Assembly: GCF_001612945.1 (NCBI RefSeq)
Contig: NZ_BDBK01000002.1
Coordinates: 620,001 to 684,000 of the forward strand
Direction: 5' to 3'
From: Nocardia inohanensis NBRC 100128
Lineage (GTDB): Bacteria > Actinomycetota > Actinomycetes > Mycobacteriales > Mycobacteriaceae
Length of the DNA stretch: 64,000 bases
Shown: positions 43,192 through 51,972 of the stretch, one piece after another
Position numbering within the stretch: the first letter of the stretch is position 1
How the letters are laid out: every line of letters starts with the position of its first letter
Made by a program: the position numbers and the translations under genes
Notes under the pieces: generated by a model
What the model was told of the DNA's origin: nothing
Seen by the model: only the letters and a program-made list of their open reading frames with translations
Database searches by the model: none

Positions 43192-43923
43192 ATGGTGACC
43201 GATCGACTGGATTCCGAGATCGCCGGCGACTTCCTGCTCACCGCGCGTTCATTGGCCGAGTACCGGGCCATGTTCGCGTTGACCGCCGCTGACCTGCGTG
43301 GTCGCGTCCTGGATTGTCCGGGCGGTGCTGCCAGCTTCGTTTGTGAGGCAATCGATCTGGGTGCGGACGCGGTGGCGGTGGACCCGATCTACGCGAGCAC
43401 GGCCCCGGACCTGCGTGCGGTGGCGCTCGCCGATACCGATCGCGGCAATGCCTGGTCGGTGTCGCACACCGGGCTGTACAGCTGGGATTGGTACGGCGGC
43501 GATCCGGAAGTGCACCGGCGGATCCGGCACGAGGCCGTGCACTTGTTCGCCGACGATCTGGACGCGCACCCGGAGCGCTACGTGGCGGCCGGGCTGCCCG
43601 CACTTCCCTTCGGCGACAACGACTTCGACCTGGTCCTGTCCTCTCATCTGCTGTTCACCTACGCGGACCGGCTGGACGCGGACTTCCATCTCGCTGCCCT
43701 GCGCGAGCTGGCGCGGGTGAGCCGGGGTGAGGTGCGGGTGTATCCGCTGGTAGGCCACTCCGGTGAGCCAATGCCGGAACTGCTGGCGTGGGTTCGCGCG
43801 GAATTGCGGGAGCACGGCGTGGACAGCACGCTGCGCGCGACCGACGCCTTCGAATTCCAGCGCGGAGCCGGTCACCAGCTGGTGCTGAATCCTCGGCCCA
43901 CCGGCCCGCTCCAGCCCGAGTAG
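43192..43923 (+). CDS. Methyltransferase-fold protein of unknown function
   Basis: Start ATG 43192 with GAGGG upstream; 243 residues. An in-frame ATG at 43174 is possible, and the frame upstream of that overlaps copy 2 of the RNA. A Rossmann-like pattern is seen: RVLDCPGGAASFVCEAIDLG (motif I-like), AVAVDPIYA, and DNDFDLVLSSHLLFTYADRL, LREALRV-like segments. This suggests a SAM-dependent methyltransferase whose motif I is DCPGG. Substrate unknown. It is divergent from the rsr/Y RNA locus. Confidence 0.7.
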   Translation: MVTDRLDSEIAGDFLLTARSLAEYRAMFALTAADLRGRVLDCPGGAASFVCEAIDLGADAVAVDPIYASTAPDLRAVALADTDRGNAWSVSHTGLYSWDWYGGDPEVHRRIRHEAVHLFADDLDAHPERYVAAGLPALPFGDNDFDLVLSSHLLFTYADRLDADFHLAALRELARVSRGEVRVYPLVGHSGEPMPELLAWVRAELREHGVDSTLRATDAFEFQRGAGHQLVLNPRPTGPLQPE

Positions 43924-44022
43924 GTCGCGGTACCGGGCGACGCCGCCGGATCGCGTACGGGTTTCTACGCCAAGTCCGTCGTCGGGGCGCGAACGGCGAC
44001 CGGACACGGGCATGATGGGCGG

Positions 44023-44721
44023 ATGCTTCCCACCGACCATCTCGTGCAGGCGGACCGCGGTCCCGCCGTGATCGCCACGCCGCTCGGCGCCGTCGAGTTC
44101 TCCGTCGCGCTCGGATCGGATGTGCTACCGGCGCAGCCGGATACGGTGTGGCGCTTGCCGAACGGCACGCGACTGTACCGCTGGCTCCGCCCCGCCGCGA
44201 CGGTCGACCTGCTGATCGGCGGCATCGAGGTGCCGGTCTCGGCGGACGGCGCACCGGTGCCGACCTGGCCCGCCATCTGGCAGGTGGTCTCGTCGGGCGG
44301 CGTGCCCGGACTGGTCGTCTCGGCCGCTCTGACCGGTGCTCCGCCCGGCGCGGACGGCGGCCCCGACACCGGTGAATGCCTGGCGGCCACCACCATCGAG
44401 AACGAGGAGTTCGTGGTGTCGATCGGCGGGCCCGACACCGAATTGCTGGCCGCGCAGGCCGCCGACGGTCGCCTGCTGCCCGCCGACTGGGCCGATGTGC
44501 TGCCCCCCGACGGCAACGAGACCGGCTCCGAATACGGTGTGCGCTACACCGATCCGGCCGCCATCGCCTGGCACCTGCCCGGTCTCGCGGCCGGCGAAGC
44601 GGTCCGCCTGTGCATCGCCACCGCGTGGTGCGGCCGCGAGGACGACCCGAGTGGACCGTGGTATGCCGTGGACATCCCCCTCGACACCGCCTTCTATCAC
44701 CTGACCGCGGAGCCGGTCTGA
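44023..44721 (+). CDS. Conserved hypothetical protein
   Basis: A 232-residue acidic, soluble protein starting at ATG 44023. No signal peptide or membrane helix. Visible segments are AVIATPLGAVEFSVALGSDV, ATVDLLIGGIEVPVSADGAP, NEEFVVSIGGPDTELLAAQA and AVRLCIATAWCGREDDPSGP, which suggest a beta-rich fold. The family is not recognised. The coding frame is supported by GC3 bias and by the lack of other plausible frames. Confidence 0.6.
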   Translation: MLPTDHLVQADRGPAVIATPLGAVEFSVALGSDVLPAQPDTVWRLPNGTRLYRWLRPAATVDLLIGGIEVPVSADGAPVPTWPAIWQVVSSGGVPGLVVSAALTGAPPGADGGPDTGECLAATTIENEEFVVSIGGPDTELLAAQAADGRLLPADWADVLPPDGNETGSEYGVRYTDPAAIAWHLPGLAAGEAVRLCIATAWCGREDDPSGPWYAVDIPLDTAFYHLTAEPV

Positions 44722-44812
44722 GCGTCGCGACCTCGGCCACAGCATGGCCGAAGTCGCCACCGCCATCACGGTTTCCGGTTTCGGCAGCGGTCCCGCTCGT
44801 GCGGTCCGAGGG

Positions 44813-45247
44813 CTATCCGGCGTTCGAGGTGCAGATGGTGTCCAGGACGAACAGTGGCTTCACGGTGTAGATCAGCGGCTGATTCAGGTCCGCGCCGGCC
44901 AGCTTTCGCGCGTTCTGTTCCGCCTCGGCGGCGGTGGCGCCGGTGCCGGAGGTGTAGAAGGGGTAGACGGCGTTGATGCTGAACATGTCTCGTTCGAGCA
45001 CCACACCGCATTGGTTGTGGACTCGGACCTGGGTGTAGCAGGTGCTGGCGCTCGATTGGCGGCAGGCTTCCAGGGCGGCCTGCTCGGCCTCGTACGGGGT
45101 CGGATAGTCGAAGGCCGCGCCGACGGCGAAACCCCCGGCGGCGATCGCGCCGTACAGGTCGCCGGCGGCATGGGCGCTGCCGGCTCCGGTGACGACGAGG
45201 GCCGCGGCGGCCGCGGTGACCATGGGGAGGGCGAGTTTTCGCGACAT
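44813..45247 (-). CDS. Secreted DUF4189-like protein
   Basis: Start ATG 45247 after GAGGAC; 144 residues. The signal peptide (LALPMVTAAAAALVVTGAGS, cleavage near AHA) is followed by a DUF4189 pattern: DLYGAIAAGGFAVGAAFDYP, EAEQAALEACRQ, Cys pairs, and ATAAEAEQNARKLAG. Such small Cys-containing exported domains are common in Nocardia and mycobacteria; the function is unknown. It is 11 bp downstream of a paralogue, so it is a tandem duplicate. Confidence 0.8.
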   Translation of the reverse strand: MSRKLALPMVTAAAAALVVTGAGSAHAAGDLYGAIAAGGFAVGAAFDYPTPYEAEQAALEACRQSSASTCYTQVRVHNQCGVVLERDMFSINAVYPFYTSGTGATAAEAEQNARKLAGADLNQPLIYTVKPLFVLDTICTSNAG

Positions 45248-45258
45248 GGTGGGCGTCC

Positions 45259-45723
45259 TCACCGCGCGCTCGCGGTGCAGGCGGTCTGCTTGACGAACGG
45301 CGCCTGGGTCACGGTGCTGCCGTACGCGGCCTGCAAGGCGATGGCGAAAGGCTGCATCGGCCACGGCGTCTGCGCCAGCGCCATCTGCTCCGCCTCGGCG
45401 GCCGTGGCGCCGGAGCCCCACCACAGTGTGGACGTCATGGGCACCAACCCCCACCAGCCGCGGTTGGGCAGTTCGACCGCGGACCCGCAACTGTTCTTGA
45501 GCTCCAATTTGATGACGCACCAAGACTTTCCGCATGCTTGCAGCGCAGCCTGATTCGCCGCTTCCTGCGTCGGATAGTCGGTCGCGCTGAAAACCTGCGA
45601 ATAGTCGCTGGCCATCGCACCGTAGGGGTTACCGGCCGCCTGCGCGGTCCCACCCCCGATGCCGGCCAGCACTCCACCGGACGCGATAACCACGGCCAGC
45701 GCGGCCCTGCTCGACAAAGACAT
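45259..45723 (-). CDS. Secreted DUF4189-like protein (paralogue)
   Basis: A 154-residue protein from ATG 45723. Signal peptide AALAVVIASGGVLAGIGGGT ends near AQA. The mature part shares NPYGAMASDYSQ, QEAANQAALQACGKSWCVIK and GATAAEAEQMALAQ with its neighbour, but has a Trp-rich middle (PNRGWWGLVPMTSTLWWGSG). First gene of a two-gene operon. Four Cys are likely paired. Confidence 0.8.
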   Translation of the reverse strand: MSLSSRAALAVVIASGGVLAGIGGGTAQAAGNPYGAMASDYSQVFSATDYPTQEAANQAALQACGKSWCVIKLELKNSCGSAVELPNRGWWGLVPMTSTLWWGSGATAAEAEQMALAQTPWPMQPFAIALQAAYGSTVTQAPFVKQTACTASAR

Positions 45724-45924
45724 ACAACAACCCCCGCGGGTGCTACAGCAATACCCCGCGCATCATCGCGGTGATCGCGCCCGCTGTCCAGCCCAATCTC
45801 GGTGGGCGCCGTTCAAAGGACATTCATTTCGTGCAATTTATCCTTATGGATATTGCAATAGACACAATGATTTCAGGCGGAGAGACTCGGAACGTAACGA
45901 ATTCCAGCTCAGGAGGTCATTGTC

Positions 45925-46830
45925 ATGCGGGTATTTCTCACGGGAGCCAGCGGCTGGATCGGGTCCGCCACGGTTGACGAGTTGTCGGCGGCCGGGCATG
46001 AAGTAGTGGGTCTGGCCAGGTCCGCGACGGCTGCCGCCGCGCTGGAAGGCAAGGGTGCCAAGGTTATTCGCGGGGATCTCGACGATCTGGCGGCTTTGCG
46101 GCGCGGCGCGCGGGAATCCGATGGTGTTGTGCACCTTGCGAACAAGCACGATTGGAGTGATCCGGCGGGAACCAATCGGACCGAGCGGGCCGCGATCACG
46201 ACGCTGGCGGACGAGCTCGCCGGTAGTGGACGAGCCTTCGTGCACGCGTCGGTGCTGTCCGGGCTGGTGCGGGGGCGCGCGGCGCTCGAGAGCGATCCGT
46301 CGCCCGCGGTGGGCGAGGATTCGCCGCGTGGCGGCGCCGAGAACCTGGCGCGCGAGTACATCGAGAAGGACGTTCGGGTGGTGAGCGCACGGTTCGCGCC
46401 GTCCGTGCACGGCGTTGGCGATCCCGGATTCGTCCGGGAACTGGTTGCGGCGGCTCGGCGGCACGGTGTTTCCGCGTACATCGGCGATGGCGCGGCGGCT
46501 TGGGCGGCGGTGCCGCGGGCGGAGGCTGCGCGGGCGTTGCGGCTCGGACTGGAGGGGGCGCCCGCCGGTACGCGCATGCATGTCGTTGCGGAGGAGGCGA
46601 TTTCGACGCACTCGATCGCGGAAGCGATCGGGCACACACTCGGCCTGCCGGTCGCATCGATCGAACCCGCCACCGCCGGTGCGCATTTCGGCTTCGTCGG
46701 CCGATTCTTCGGGCTGGACATGTCCGCCTCGAGCGAGCGCACCCGTGAACTGCTCGACTGGCAACCTGCCGGACCGACCTTGCTCGAGCACATCGCAGCC
46801 GGCGCCTACACCCTCGCCACCGATGCCTGA
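45925..46830 (+). CDS. NAD(P)-dependent epimerase/SDR-type protein
   Basis: GGAGG lies 7 nt before ATG 45925; 301 residues. The extended-SDR start MRVFLTGASGWIGSATVDEL binds the dinucleotide; DLDDLAALRRGARESDGVVH follows. The catalytic YxxxK appears altered: the segment AENLAREYIEKDVRVV may supply Y-x-x-K as YIEK, shifted from the usual place. Substrate unknown; similar proteins are annotated as NAD-dependent epimerase/dehydratase. A LysR gene follows by 45 bp. Confidence 0.82.
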   Translation: MRVFLTGASGWIGSATVDELSAAGHEVVGLARSATAAAALEGKGAKVIRGDLDDLAALRRGARESDGVVHLANKHDWSDPAGTNRTERAAITTLADELAGSGRAFVHASVLSGLVRGRAALESDPSPAVGEDSPRGGAENLAREYIEKDVRVVSARFAPSVHGVGDPGFVRELVAAARRHGVSAYIGDGAAAWAAVPRAEAARALRLGLEGAPAGTRMHVVAEEAISTHSIAEAIGHTLGLPVASIEPATAGAHFGFVGRFFGLDMSASSERTRELLDWQPAGPTLLEHIAAGAYTLATDA

Positions 46831-46875
46831 ACCTGCACGCAACTTCTCTCGGTGACAGTTGCCTAGGATGCAATC

Positions 46876-47799
46876 GTGTCCGAACTCGACCTGAACCTGC
46901 TGCGCGTATTCGACGCGCTGCTACAGGACAACAGCGTCACCGCCGCCGCCGAACGGCTCAATCTGTCCATTCCCGCGACCAGCCGGGCGCTGTCCCGGTT
47001 GCGCCGGGCGATGGGGGATCCGATCCTGGTGCGCGCCGGGCGCGGCATGGCGCCGACGCCCTTCGCGCTGCGCACCGCTCCCCGCGTGCGTTCCCTGCTC
47101 GACGAGGCCGCCGCGCTGGTCAGTGCCGACCGCGAGATCAACATCGCGAACCTGAAGCGCACCTTCACGATTCGCATCAACGACGGCGTCGCGGCGACCC
47201 TGGTGACGGCGGTGACGGCGGCCGCCGCCGCGCAGGCCCCGGGCATCACCCTGCGCTTCGTCACCGAGGGGGCCGAGAGCATCGAGGCGCTCCGGGACGG
47301 CTCCATCGACTTGGATATCGGTGCCGGGGAGGTCGCCGCCCCGGATCTGCGTGCGGCCTTGTTGTACCGCGAACACATCGTCGGCATCGTCCGCGCCGAC
47401 AGCCCGCTCGGCCGCCACCGCCGCCCGACCCTGCGGCAACTCTGCGAATACCCGCACGTCTCGGCTTCCCGGCGGGGTCGCGCCCGGGGTCCGCTCGACG
47501 ATGCTCTGGATGCCGCGGATCTGCATCGTCACGTCGCCGCTGTCGTTCCCACCGCCGCGATCGCCGCGATGCTGGTCGCCTCCGGTCCCTACGTCGGGCT
47601 GGTCCCACGGCGTTTGGCCGAGCAGTACGCCGAGGCCCTCGCCCTGCGCTGGTTCCCGATCCCCGCGCCGCTGCCGGAGGTCGACGTCCGCCTGCTGTGG
47701 CATGCCCGCCTGGACGCCGACCCCGCTCAGCGCTGGCTCCGCGACACCATCCGCGACACGATGAATCGAATTGCGGGAGAACGACTCACGCGCCGCTGA
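46876..47799 (+). CDS. LysR-family transcriptional regulator
   Basis: A GTG start gives 307 residues. The N-terminal HTH is LLRVFDALLQDNSVTAAAER followed by LNLSIPATSRALSRLRRAMG, typical of LysR; GMAPTPFALR ends the linker. The C-terminal domain (residues ~90-305) is the periplasmic-binding-protein-like effector domain, close to the NodD/NahR-like group. It probably controls the SDR gene upstream or the convergent hydrolase. Ligand unknown. Confidence 0.9.
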   Translation: MSELDLNLLRVFDALLQDNSVTAAAERLNLSIPATSRALSRLRRAMGDPILVRAGRGMAPTPFALRTAPRVRSLLDEAAALVSADREINIANLKRTFTIRINDGVAATLVTAVTAAAAAQAPGITLRFVTEGAESIEALRDGSIDLDIGAGEVAAPDLRAALLYREHIVGIVRADSPLGRHRRPTLRQLCEYPHVSASRRGRARGPLDDALDAADLHRHVAAVVPTAAIAAMLVASGPYVGLVPRRLAEQYAEALALRWFPIPAPLPEVDVRLLWHARLDADPAQRWLRDTIRDTMNRIAGERLTRR

Positions 47800-47823
47800 A
47801 CTTCTTGTGGCGGAGCCGCGAAC

Positions 47824-48552
47824 CTACTTCAGGTGGCGGGCGAAGAACCGGCCCCCTTCTTCCCCCGCGAATTGCGGGACGCCGGTGTGCCCACCCATAT
47901 TGGCGTGCAGCGTTTTCTCTACGGACCCGAAGGCGTCGAAGAGGTCCAGCGCCATCTGCCGGTCGTTGCCCTCGTCGTCCCACTGAAGCAGGACGTGCAG
48001 CGGGATGGTGACCCGACGGGCTTCCTCGAGGATGGTGCGGGGTACGAAACTTCCGGCGAACAGGACGGCGGCCGCGATGCGCGGCTCGACCGCCGCCAGC
48101 CGGACGCCGATCGAGATCACCCCGCCCGAATATCCGACCGGGCCGCCGATCTCCGGCAACTCGAGCAGGGCGTCCAGGACCGCCCGCCATTCCGGGACCG
48201 CCTGCTCGACCAGTGGCAGGACGAGCCGGTCGATGATGTCGTCGCTGACCTTTTCGCCGGCCGCGAGCGCCTGACGCAGGTCTGCCAGAGCCTGTTCGCG
48301 CGCGGGCGAACCAGGCCGGTCACCGTTCCCGGGCAGTTCGAGGGTCGCCGAAGCGAAACCCTCCGCCGCGGCATGCCGGGCCCGGGCCGCCAGCCGGGGG
48401 TAGGTACTGCGCAGCCCGAGGGGCGGTGGTCCGAGCAGGATGAGCGGCGCGGGCGCGGATGCGGGAGTCCACAGGATGCCGGGGATGTCGCCGAGGGTGA
48501 ATTCGCGTTCGAGAACGCCGTCATCGAAGCGCTTTTCGGAAGTGAATTGCAT
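47824..48552 (-). CDS. Alpha/beta hydrolase
   Basis: A 242-residue protein from ATG 48552. It has the pattern PAPLILLGPPPLGLRST, nucleophile elbow GPVGYSGGVISIGVRL, PLHVLLQWDDEGNDRQMALD (acid) and HANMGGHTGVPQF (His). The family resembles dienelactone-hydrolase-like proteins of actinomycetes. Substrate unknown. It converges with the LysR gene, 24 bp apart. Confidence 0.82.
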   Translation of the reverse strand: MQFTSEKRFDDGVLEREFTLGDIPGILWTPASAPAPLILLGPPPLGLRSTYPRLAARARHAAAEGFASATLELPGNGDRPGSPAREQALADLRQALAAGEKVSDDIIDRLVLPLVEQAVPEWRAVLDALLELPEIGGPVGYSGGVISIGVRLAAVEPRIAAAVLFAGSFVPRTILEEARRVTIPLHVLLQWDDEGNDRQMALDLFDAFGSVEKTLHANMGGHTGVPQFAGEEGGRFFARHLK

Positions 48553-48843
48553 GGTCGTGCCTTTCGGGAGTGCTCGTGTGGCGCTCCCGGACGACCTATC
48601 GCCCGACCGTGACCCCAGAGGGGAGCACCCATACAGATACTGCGTTCACGGGTACCACCTCCTCGTTCTTCGACACGGCTCCCGGAAGGCTAGCAGCGGG
48701 TGGCCGCGGTCCGCCATCGGTTATCGCGGAGTGCTCTGCGCAGGGTTTTGTTTCGGCAGGACGACGGCGGGTAGAGCGATCGCGGCGGGAATGAGGCGGG
48801 GTGCGCCGGTGCTTTCGCCGCGGCAGTGGAGGAGATGGAGACG

Positions 48844-49005
48844 ATGACGAGCGACCCGCGCGAGCGCGCGGACATCGATGACGGCCTCGAATCGGATTTC
48901 GCGGAGGAACACGAATCCACGACGGCCGATCCCGATCCGGAAGGCGAAACCGAATCGCCGAACGGTTTGGGCGGCATGGATGCCGATTCCGGCAAGGCCG
49001 TGTAA
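48844..49005 (+). CDS. Small acidic protein (53 aa)
   Basis: ATG 48844 is preceded by GGAGATGGAGACG. The frame encodes 53 residues, very rich in Asp/Glu (for example DIDDGLESDFAEEHES), ending GGMDADSGKAV. There is no hydrophobic segment. It starts 41 bp upstream of the next gene in the same direction, so the two may form an operon. Codon use is high-GC3 and the ribosome site is good, but I do not recognise the family. Confidence 0.5.
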   Translation: MTSDPRERADIDDGLESDFAEEHESTTADPDPEGETESPNGLGGMDADSGKAV

Positions 49006-49045
49006 ATCACTGCACGGCAGACAATTTCAAATGTGAGGACCCGAT

Positions 49046-49747
49046 ATGGGGATAACCGACACGATCGTTGCGACCACCTTCGACGCCGTGGCACGGCTCC
49101 GCCGCGGGCGGGTGTTCCATCCGGCGGGCCGATCGGTGACCGGCATGCTGGTGGTGCGCGATCCGCAATTCGAATACTTGCTCGGCGCCACCGAACGCCC
49201 GGTGCTGGCCCGCATTTCGAAGGGCACCGGCCTGCCCGGCCGGATCCCGGACGTACTGGGCCTCGCGATCCGTGTGCCGGATCGCCGTGACCGCCCCTGG
49301 GACTTCACCTTCGCGACTACCAGCGCGCTACCACTGCTGCGCTGGCTGCCGGTGCCCGCCCGCGGCTGGCGCACCGCCCACTACGGCAGCCTCATGCCCT
49401 ACCGCATCGACGGCGGCCCACTGACCTGGCTCTACGCGGAACCCGATGCCGCACAACCGCAATCGGCAGGTCTGACCGACTTCGTCGCAGATCTCCAAGC
49501 GCGCCCCGCCGGATTCGAGTTGATCGGCCGCGAACGCACCGGCCCCCGCCGCGTCCTCGGCGAACTGATCCTCACCGCCCCCGCGACCGGCGACATCCCC
49601 GACCATTTCGACCCCATCCTCAACCGCCCCGCCGAAGCCGAACTACTCCCCGAAACCCTCGCCACCGTGCGCGAGTGGGCGTACACGGGCAGCCGCGAGG
49701 GCCGTGGCAGCGGAACAGCCGACGCCCTGCCGCCCGCACGACTCTGA
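49046..49747 (+). CDS. Conserved hypothetical protein, possibly catalase-like fold
   Basis: A 233-residue protein from ATG 49046 with GAGGA upstream. Segments FDAVARLRRGRVFHPAGRSV, RPVLARISKGTGLPGRIPDV, LGLAIRVPDRRDRPWDFTFA and HFDPILNRPAEAELLPETLA recall a group of actinobacterial proteins related to the catalase beta-barrel (RxSxGxGxP then DxxGxAxR). Catalase active-site His is not evident, so peroxidase activity is not claimed. Confidence 0.65.
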   Translation: MGITDTIVATTFDAVARLRRGRVFHPAGRSVTGMLVVRDPQFEYLLGATERPVLARISKGTGLPGRIPDVLGLAIRVPDRRDRPWDFTFATTSALPLLRWLPVPARGWRTAHYGSLMPYRIDGGPLTWLYAEPDAAQPQSAGLTDFVADLQARPAGFELIGRERTGPRRVLGELILTAPATGDIPDHFDPILNRPAEAELLPETLATVREWAYTGSREGRGSGTADALPPARL

Positions 49748-49796
49748 GGTCGGACAAGCGCAGGACCGGCGATTTCCGGCTGATCGCTCCGACGCA

Positions 49797-50489
49797 TCAG
49801 GCGTGCGGCAGGGTCCCCGAGTGGCGTTTGCGGCGTAGATTCGCCGCCCCGGCCGCGGCCGCGCACAGCATCGCGGCGATATCGCCGGGGAAACGCACGC
49901 TCCAATAGAGATCCGCGAATCGATCCGGATCGATGGTCGCCGCGAGGCGTGCCAGGCAGACCGTCAGCCAGGCCACGGCAACCCCGCCGAACCAGAATTG
50001 CGTGCGCGTCACCGGTCGGGCCAGCACCGCGGTCACCAGCAGCGCAGTACTCACCGCACCTGCTGTCAAGGAGATGAGTATGCCGAATATTGTTGCGGGA
50101 TGGCTCAATTCGCCGGTGTAGCCACGGTGCGTGCCCGACAGCTCGGAGAAGGTGTAGGTCACGATCAGTGCGATCACGCCCGTGACCGCGACCGCCAGGC
50201 CGAGCCGGCGTAGCCAGCCGAGATCCCAAATTCGAGCCACGTAGGCGCACATCAGGCAGACGGCCACCAGCAGCACCACATCGGCGACCATGCCCGCGAA
50301 ACCCGGTGTCCGGACGAAGGCGTCCGCCTCGTCGCGCCAGCGTGGGTCGACGAATGCCGCGCCGGTGGCGAGCAGGAGCAGCACGACCGTCAGCAGGCGG
50401 GTCTGTGGTGCGGACGACCACAATGTGAGGCGAGCCAGGGCGACCGTGACGGTCACCGCGATGGCGATCGCGAACAGCACCTCGGTCAT
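49797..50489 (-). CDS. Seven-helix membrane protein coupled to HTH regulator
   Basis: ATG 50489 overlaps the stop of the HTH gene (ATGA), with AGGAG upstream; 230 residues. Seven hydrophobic segments are spread over residues 1-215, for example VLFAIAIAVTVTVALARLTL and TIFGILISLTAGAVSTALLV. The basic tail is NLRRKRHSGTLPHA. HTH/7TM pairs like this recur in Nocardia and mycobacteria, from memory; the role is unknown. Confidence 0.75.
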   Translation of the reverse strand: MTEVLFAIAIAVTVTVALARLTLWSSAPQTRLLTVVLLLLATGAAFVDPRWRDEADAFVRTPGFAGMVADVVLLVAVCLMCAYVARIWDLGWLRRLGLAVAVTGVIALIVTYTFSELSGTHRGYTGELSHPATIFGILISLTAGAVSTALLVTAVLARPVTRTQFWFGGVAVAWLTVCLARLAATIDPDRFADLYWSVRFPGDIAAMLCAAAAGAANLRRKRHSGTLPHA

Positions 50490-50845
50490 TGCTCCTGCAA
50501 TCCTCTGCTCAGCCGTTCGCGCCGGGTGGGTGGGGCAGCGGTCGGTTCGGTGGGGTGATCGGCCAGTCGCCGGGTCACTTCACCGGCGAGTTCGTCACCG
50601 CTCGCCTGCCGTAATGCCTCGCGGACCGAGGCGCGCTGGACTTCCGCGCGGTTGAGGAATCCGGCCGCGATCAAACCTTCGATCGGACTAACACCATAGG
50701 TGCGGGCGAATGCGATGACGGTTTCCGCGACCGGCGCGTCGCCCAGATGCCGGGACACCCGCATTTGATTGGTGCCCATGCGGGCGGCGATGGCCCGATC
50801 GCTGTCGCCATGCGCGACCGCCTGTTTCCATTCCGGAAAGCCCAT
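50486..50845 (-). CDS. XRE-like helix-turn-helix protein
   Basis: The start is taken as ATG 50845 (119 aa); an upstream start at 50920 in the same frame is possible. The HTH spans residues ~12-55: AHGDSDRAIAARMGTNQMRV then SRHLGDAPVAETVIAFARTY, with GVSPIEGLIAAGFL typical of XRE-like regulators. The tail is Arg/Pro-rich. It is translationally coupled to the membrane protein downstream, which it may control or partner with. Confidence 0.72.
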   Translation of the reverse strand: MGFPEWKQAVAHGDSDRAIAARMGTNQMRVSRHLGDAPVAETVIAFARTYGVSPIEGLIAAGFLNRAEVQRASVREALRQASGDELAGEVTRRLADHPTEPTAAPPTRRERLSRGLQEQ

Positions 50846-50980
50846 GGCGCGATTGTGCACCAGATTTGTTTCGCGGTGCAATCGTTCCACATCCCTGGTT
50901 CGTTCGATCTGCCGGAACAACTCGGGCCCGCACGGTCGAAACCGATGCGGGCGAGAGTTTTTCGTGAATTGCTCGAATAA

Positions 50981-51490
50981 TCAGTGCTGCGGCGCATCCG
51001 CGTAGCCCACGCCCGCGCCGATCCCCGCGCCGATCCCCGCACCGACGGCGGCGCCGGTGACCCCACCGGCCAGCGCGCCGGCGCCCACCGGAATCGCCTC
51101 GCCGGCCGCGAAGCCGAGAGCCCCACCGGCCACTCCGCCGGGCAGGCCGCCGAGCGCTTCGCCAGCGCCCGAGCCGACCGCGCCACCGGCCAGACCTGCG
51201 GGGATGCCGAGGACCCCGCCGGCGAGTCCACCGGCGACGGCACCGGTCGCGCCGCCGACGCCCGCGCCGATGAGGGCGCCGTTGCCTGCGCTCTGGCCCA
51301 TTCGGTTCAGGGTGTCCACCGGAATCCCGGTGGTCGGATCGCGCGGCACGTCCTGCTGGTTCCGGCCCTGATCCTGCTGTACGGCGGGAACGGGCTGTGC
51401 CGCTTCGGCATTGGCCGCGCCGGTGCCGCACAGGGCGACGCCGAGGGCGACCGGGATGGCGACAATGCTGGAAAGAATGGTGGTGCGCAT
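50981..51490 (-). CDS. Secreted glycine-zipper protein
   Basis: A 169-residue protein from ATG 51490. Signal peptide (SSIVAIPVALGVALCGTGAA, cleavage near ANA) and a polar, Gln-rich segment precede a Gly/Ala-rich region (residues ~68-165) with repeated GxxxG spacing (GAGVGGATGAVAGGLAGG). Glycine-zipper helices insert or pack in membranes, so it may be an envelope-associated protein. Function unknown. Confidence 0.75.
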   Translation of the reverse strand: MRTTILSSIVAIPVALGVALCGTGAANAEAAQPVPAVQQDQGRNQQDVPRDPTTGIPVDTLNRMGQSAGNGALIGAGVGGATGAVAGGLAGGVLGIPAGLAGGAVGSGAGEALGGLPGGVAGGALGFAAGEAIPVGAGALAGGVTGAAVGAGIGAGIGAGVGYADAPQH

Positions 51491-51972
51491 GACAATTACC
51501 TCTTCTGAATCGGGTTTTGAAATCCATTGGAATCCGTATCAGCCATTTGGTTGAACCGAATCTGTTTCAACACTAACGCCGATGGTTCATAGCGTCAATG
51601 CATGATCACTGCCAACGGACCCAAGCTTCAGAAAATCGAGGCTTTGCGTGTGGGACCATTACCCGCTCAGGAATAGTTTTCGGCGCCGCAAGTCTCGCGC
51701 ATCACATAGTTGACATGAACATCTACAGTCACATGAGTGACACATAAGCGCGTCTCGGCCGCTGCTGGTGCCACGGCCGTGGCGGTGCTGCGTGGAGTGA
51801 GCCTGCCGCGATCTTGTCCTCGGGTGGGCATGACCTAACCAAGTTGGGTGGCAAGCAGTTTCGCGGCCCGGAATTCGAGGACCAAAGGCCCTGATCGGTG
51901 GGGCTGCGATGGTGGATATTGGATGCTCATGGGAGCATATGCGACCAATATTTTCTTACTTGAACGAAGAAG
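51491..51972. other. 482-bp noncoding region of lower GC
   Basis: No convincing gene. G+C is clearly lower than in neighbouring genes, particularly 51540-51770, and the composition continues into the next gene. A short frame at 51909-52091 looks like shadow. No strong hairpin or repeat was seen. Confidence 0.6.

Noticed and set aside
46390..48000. Operon of the SDR, LysR and hydrolase genes
   Set aside because: The hydrolase is on the opposite strand; only the SDR and LysR genes can share a transcript.
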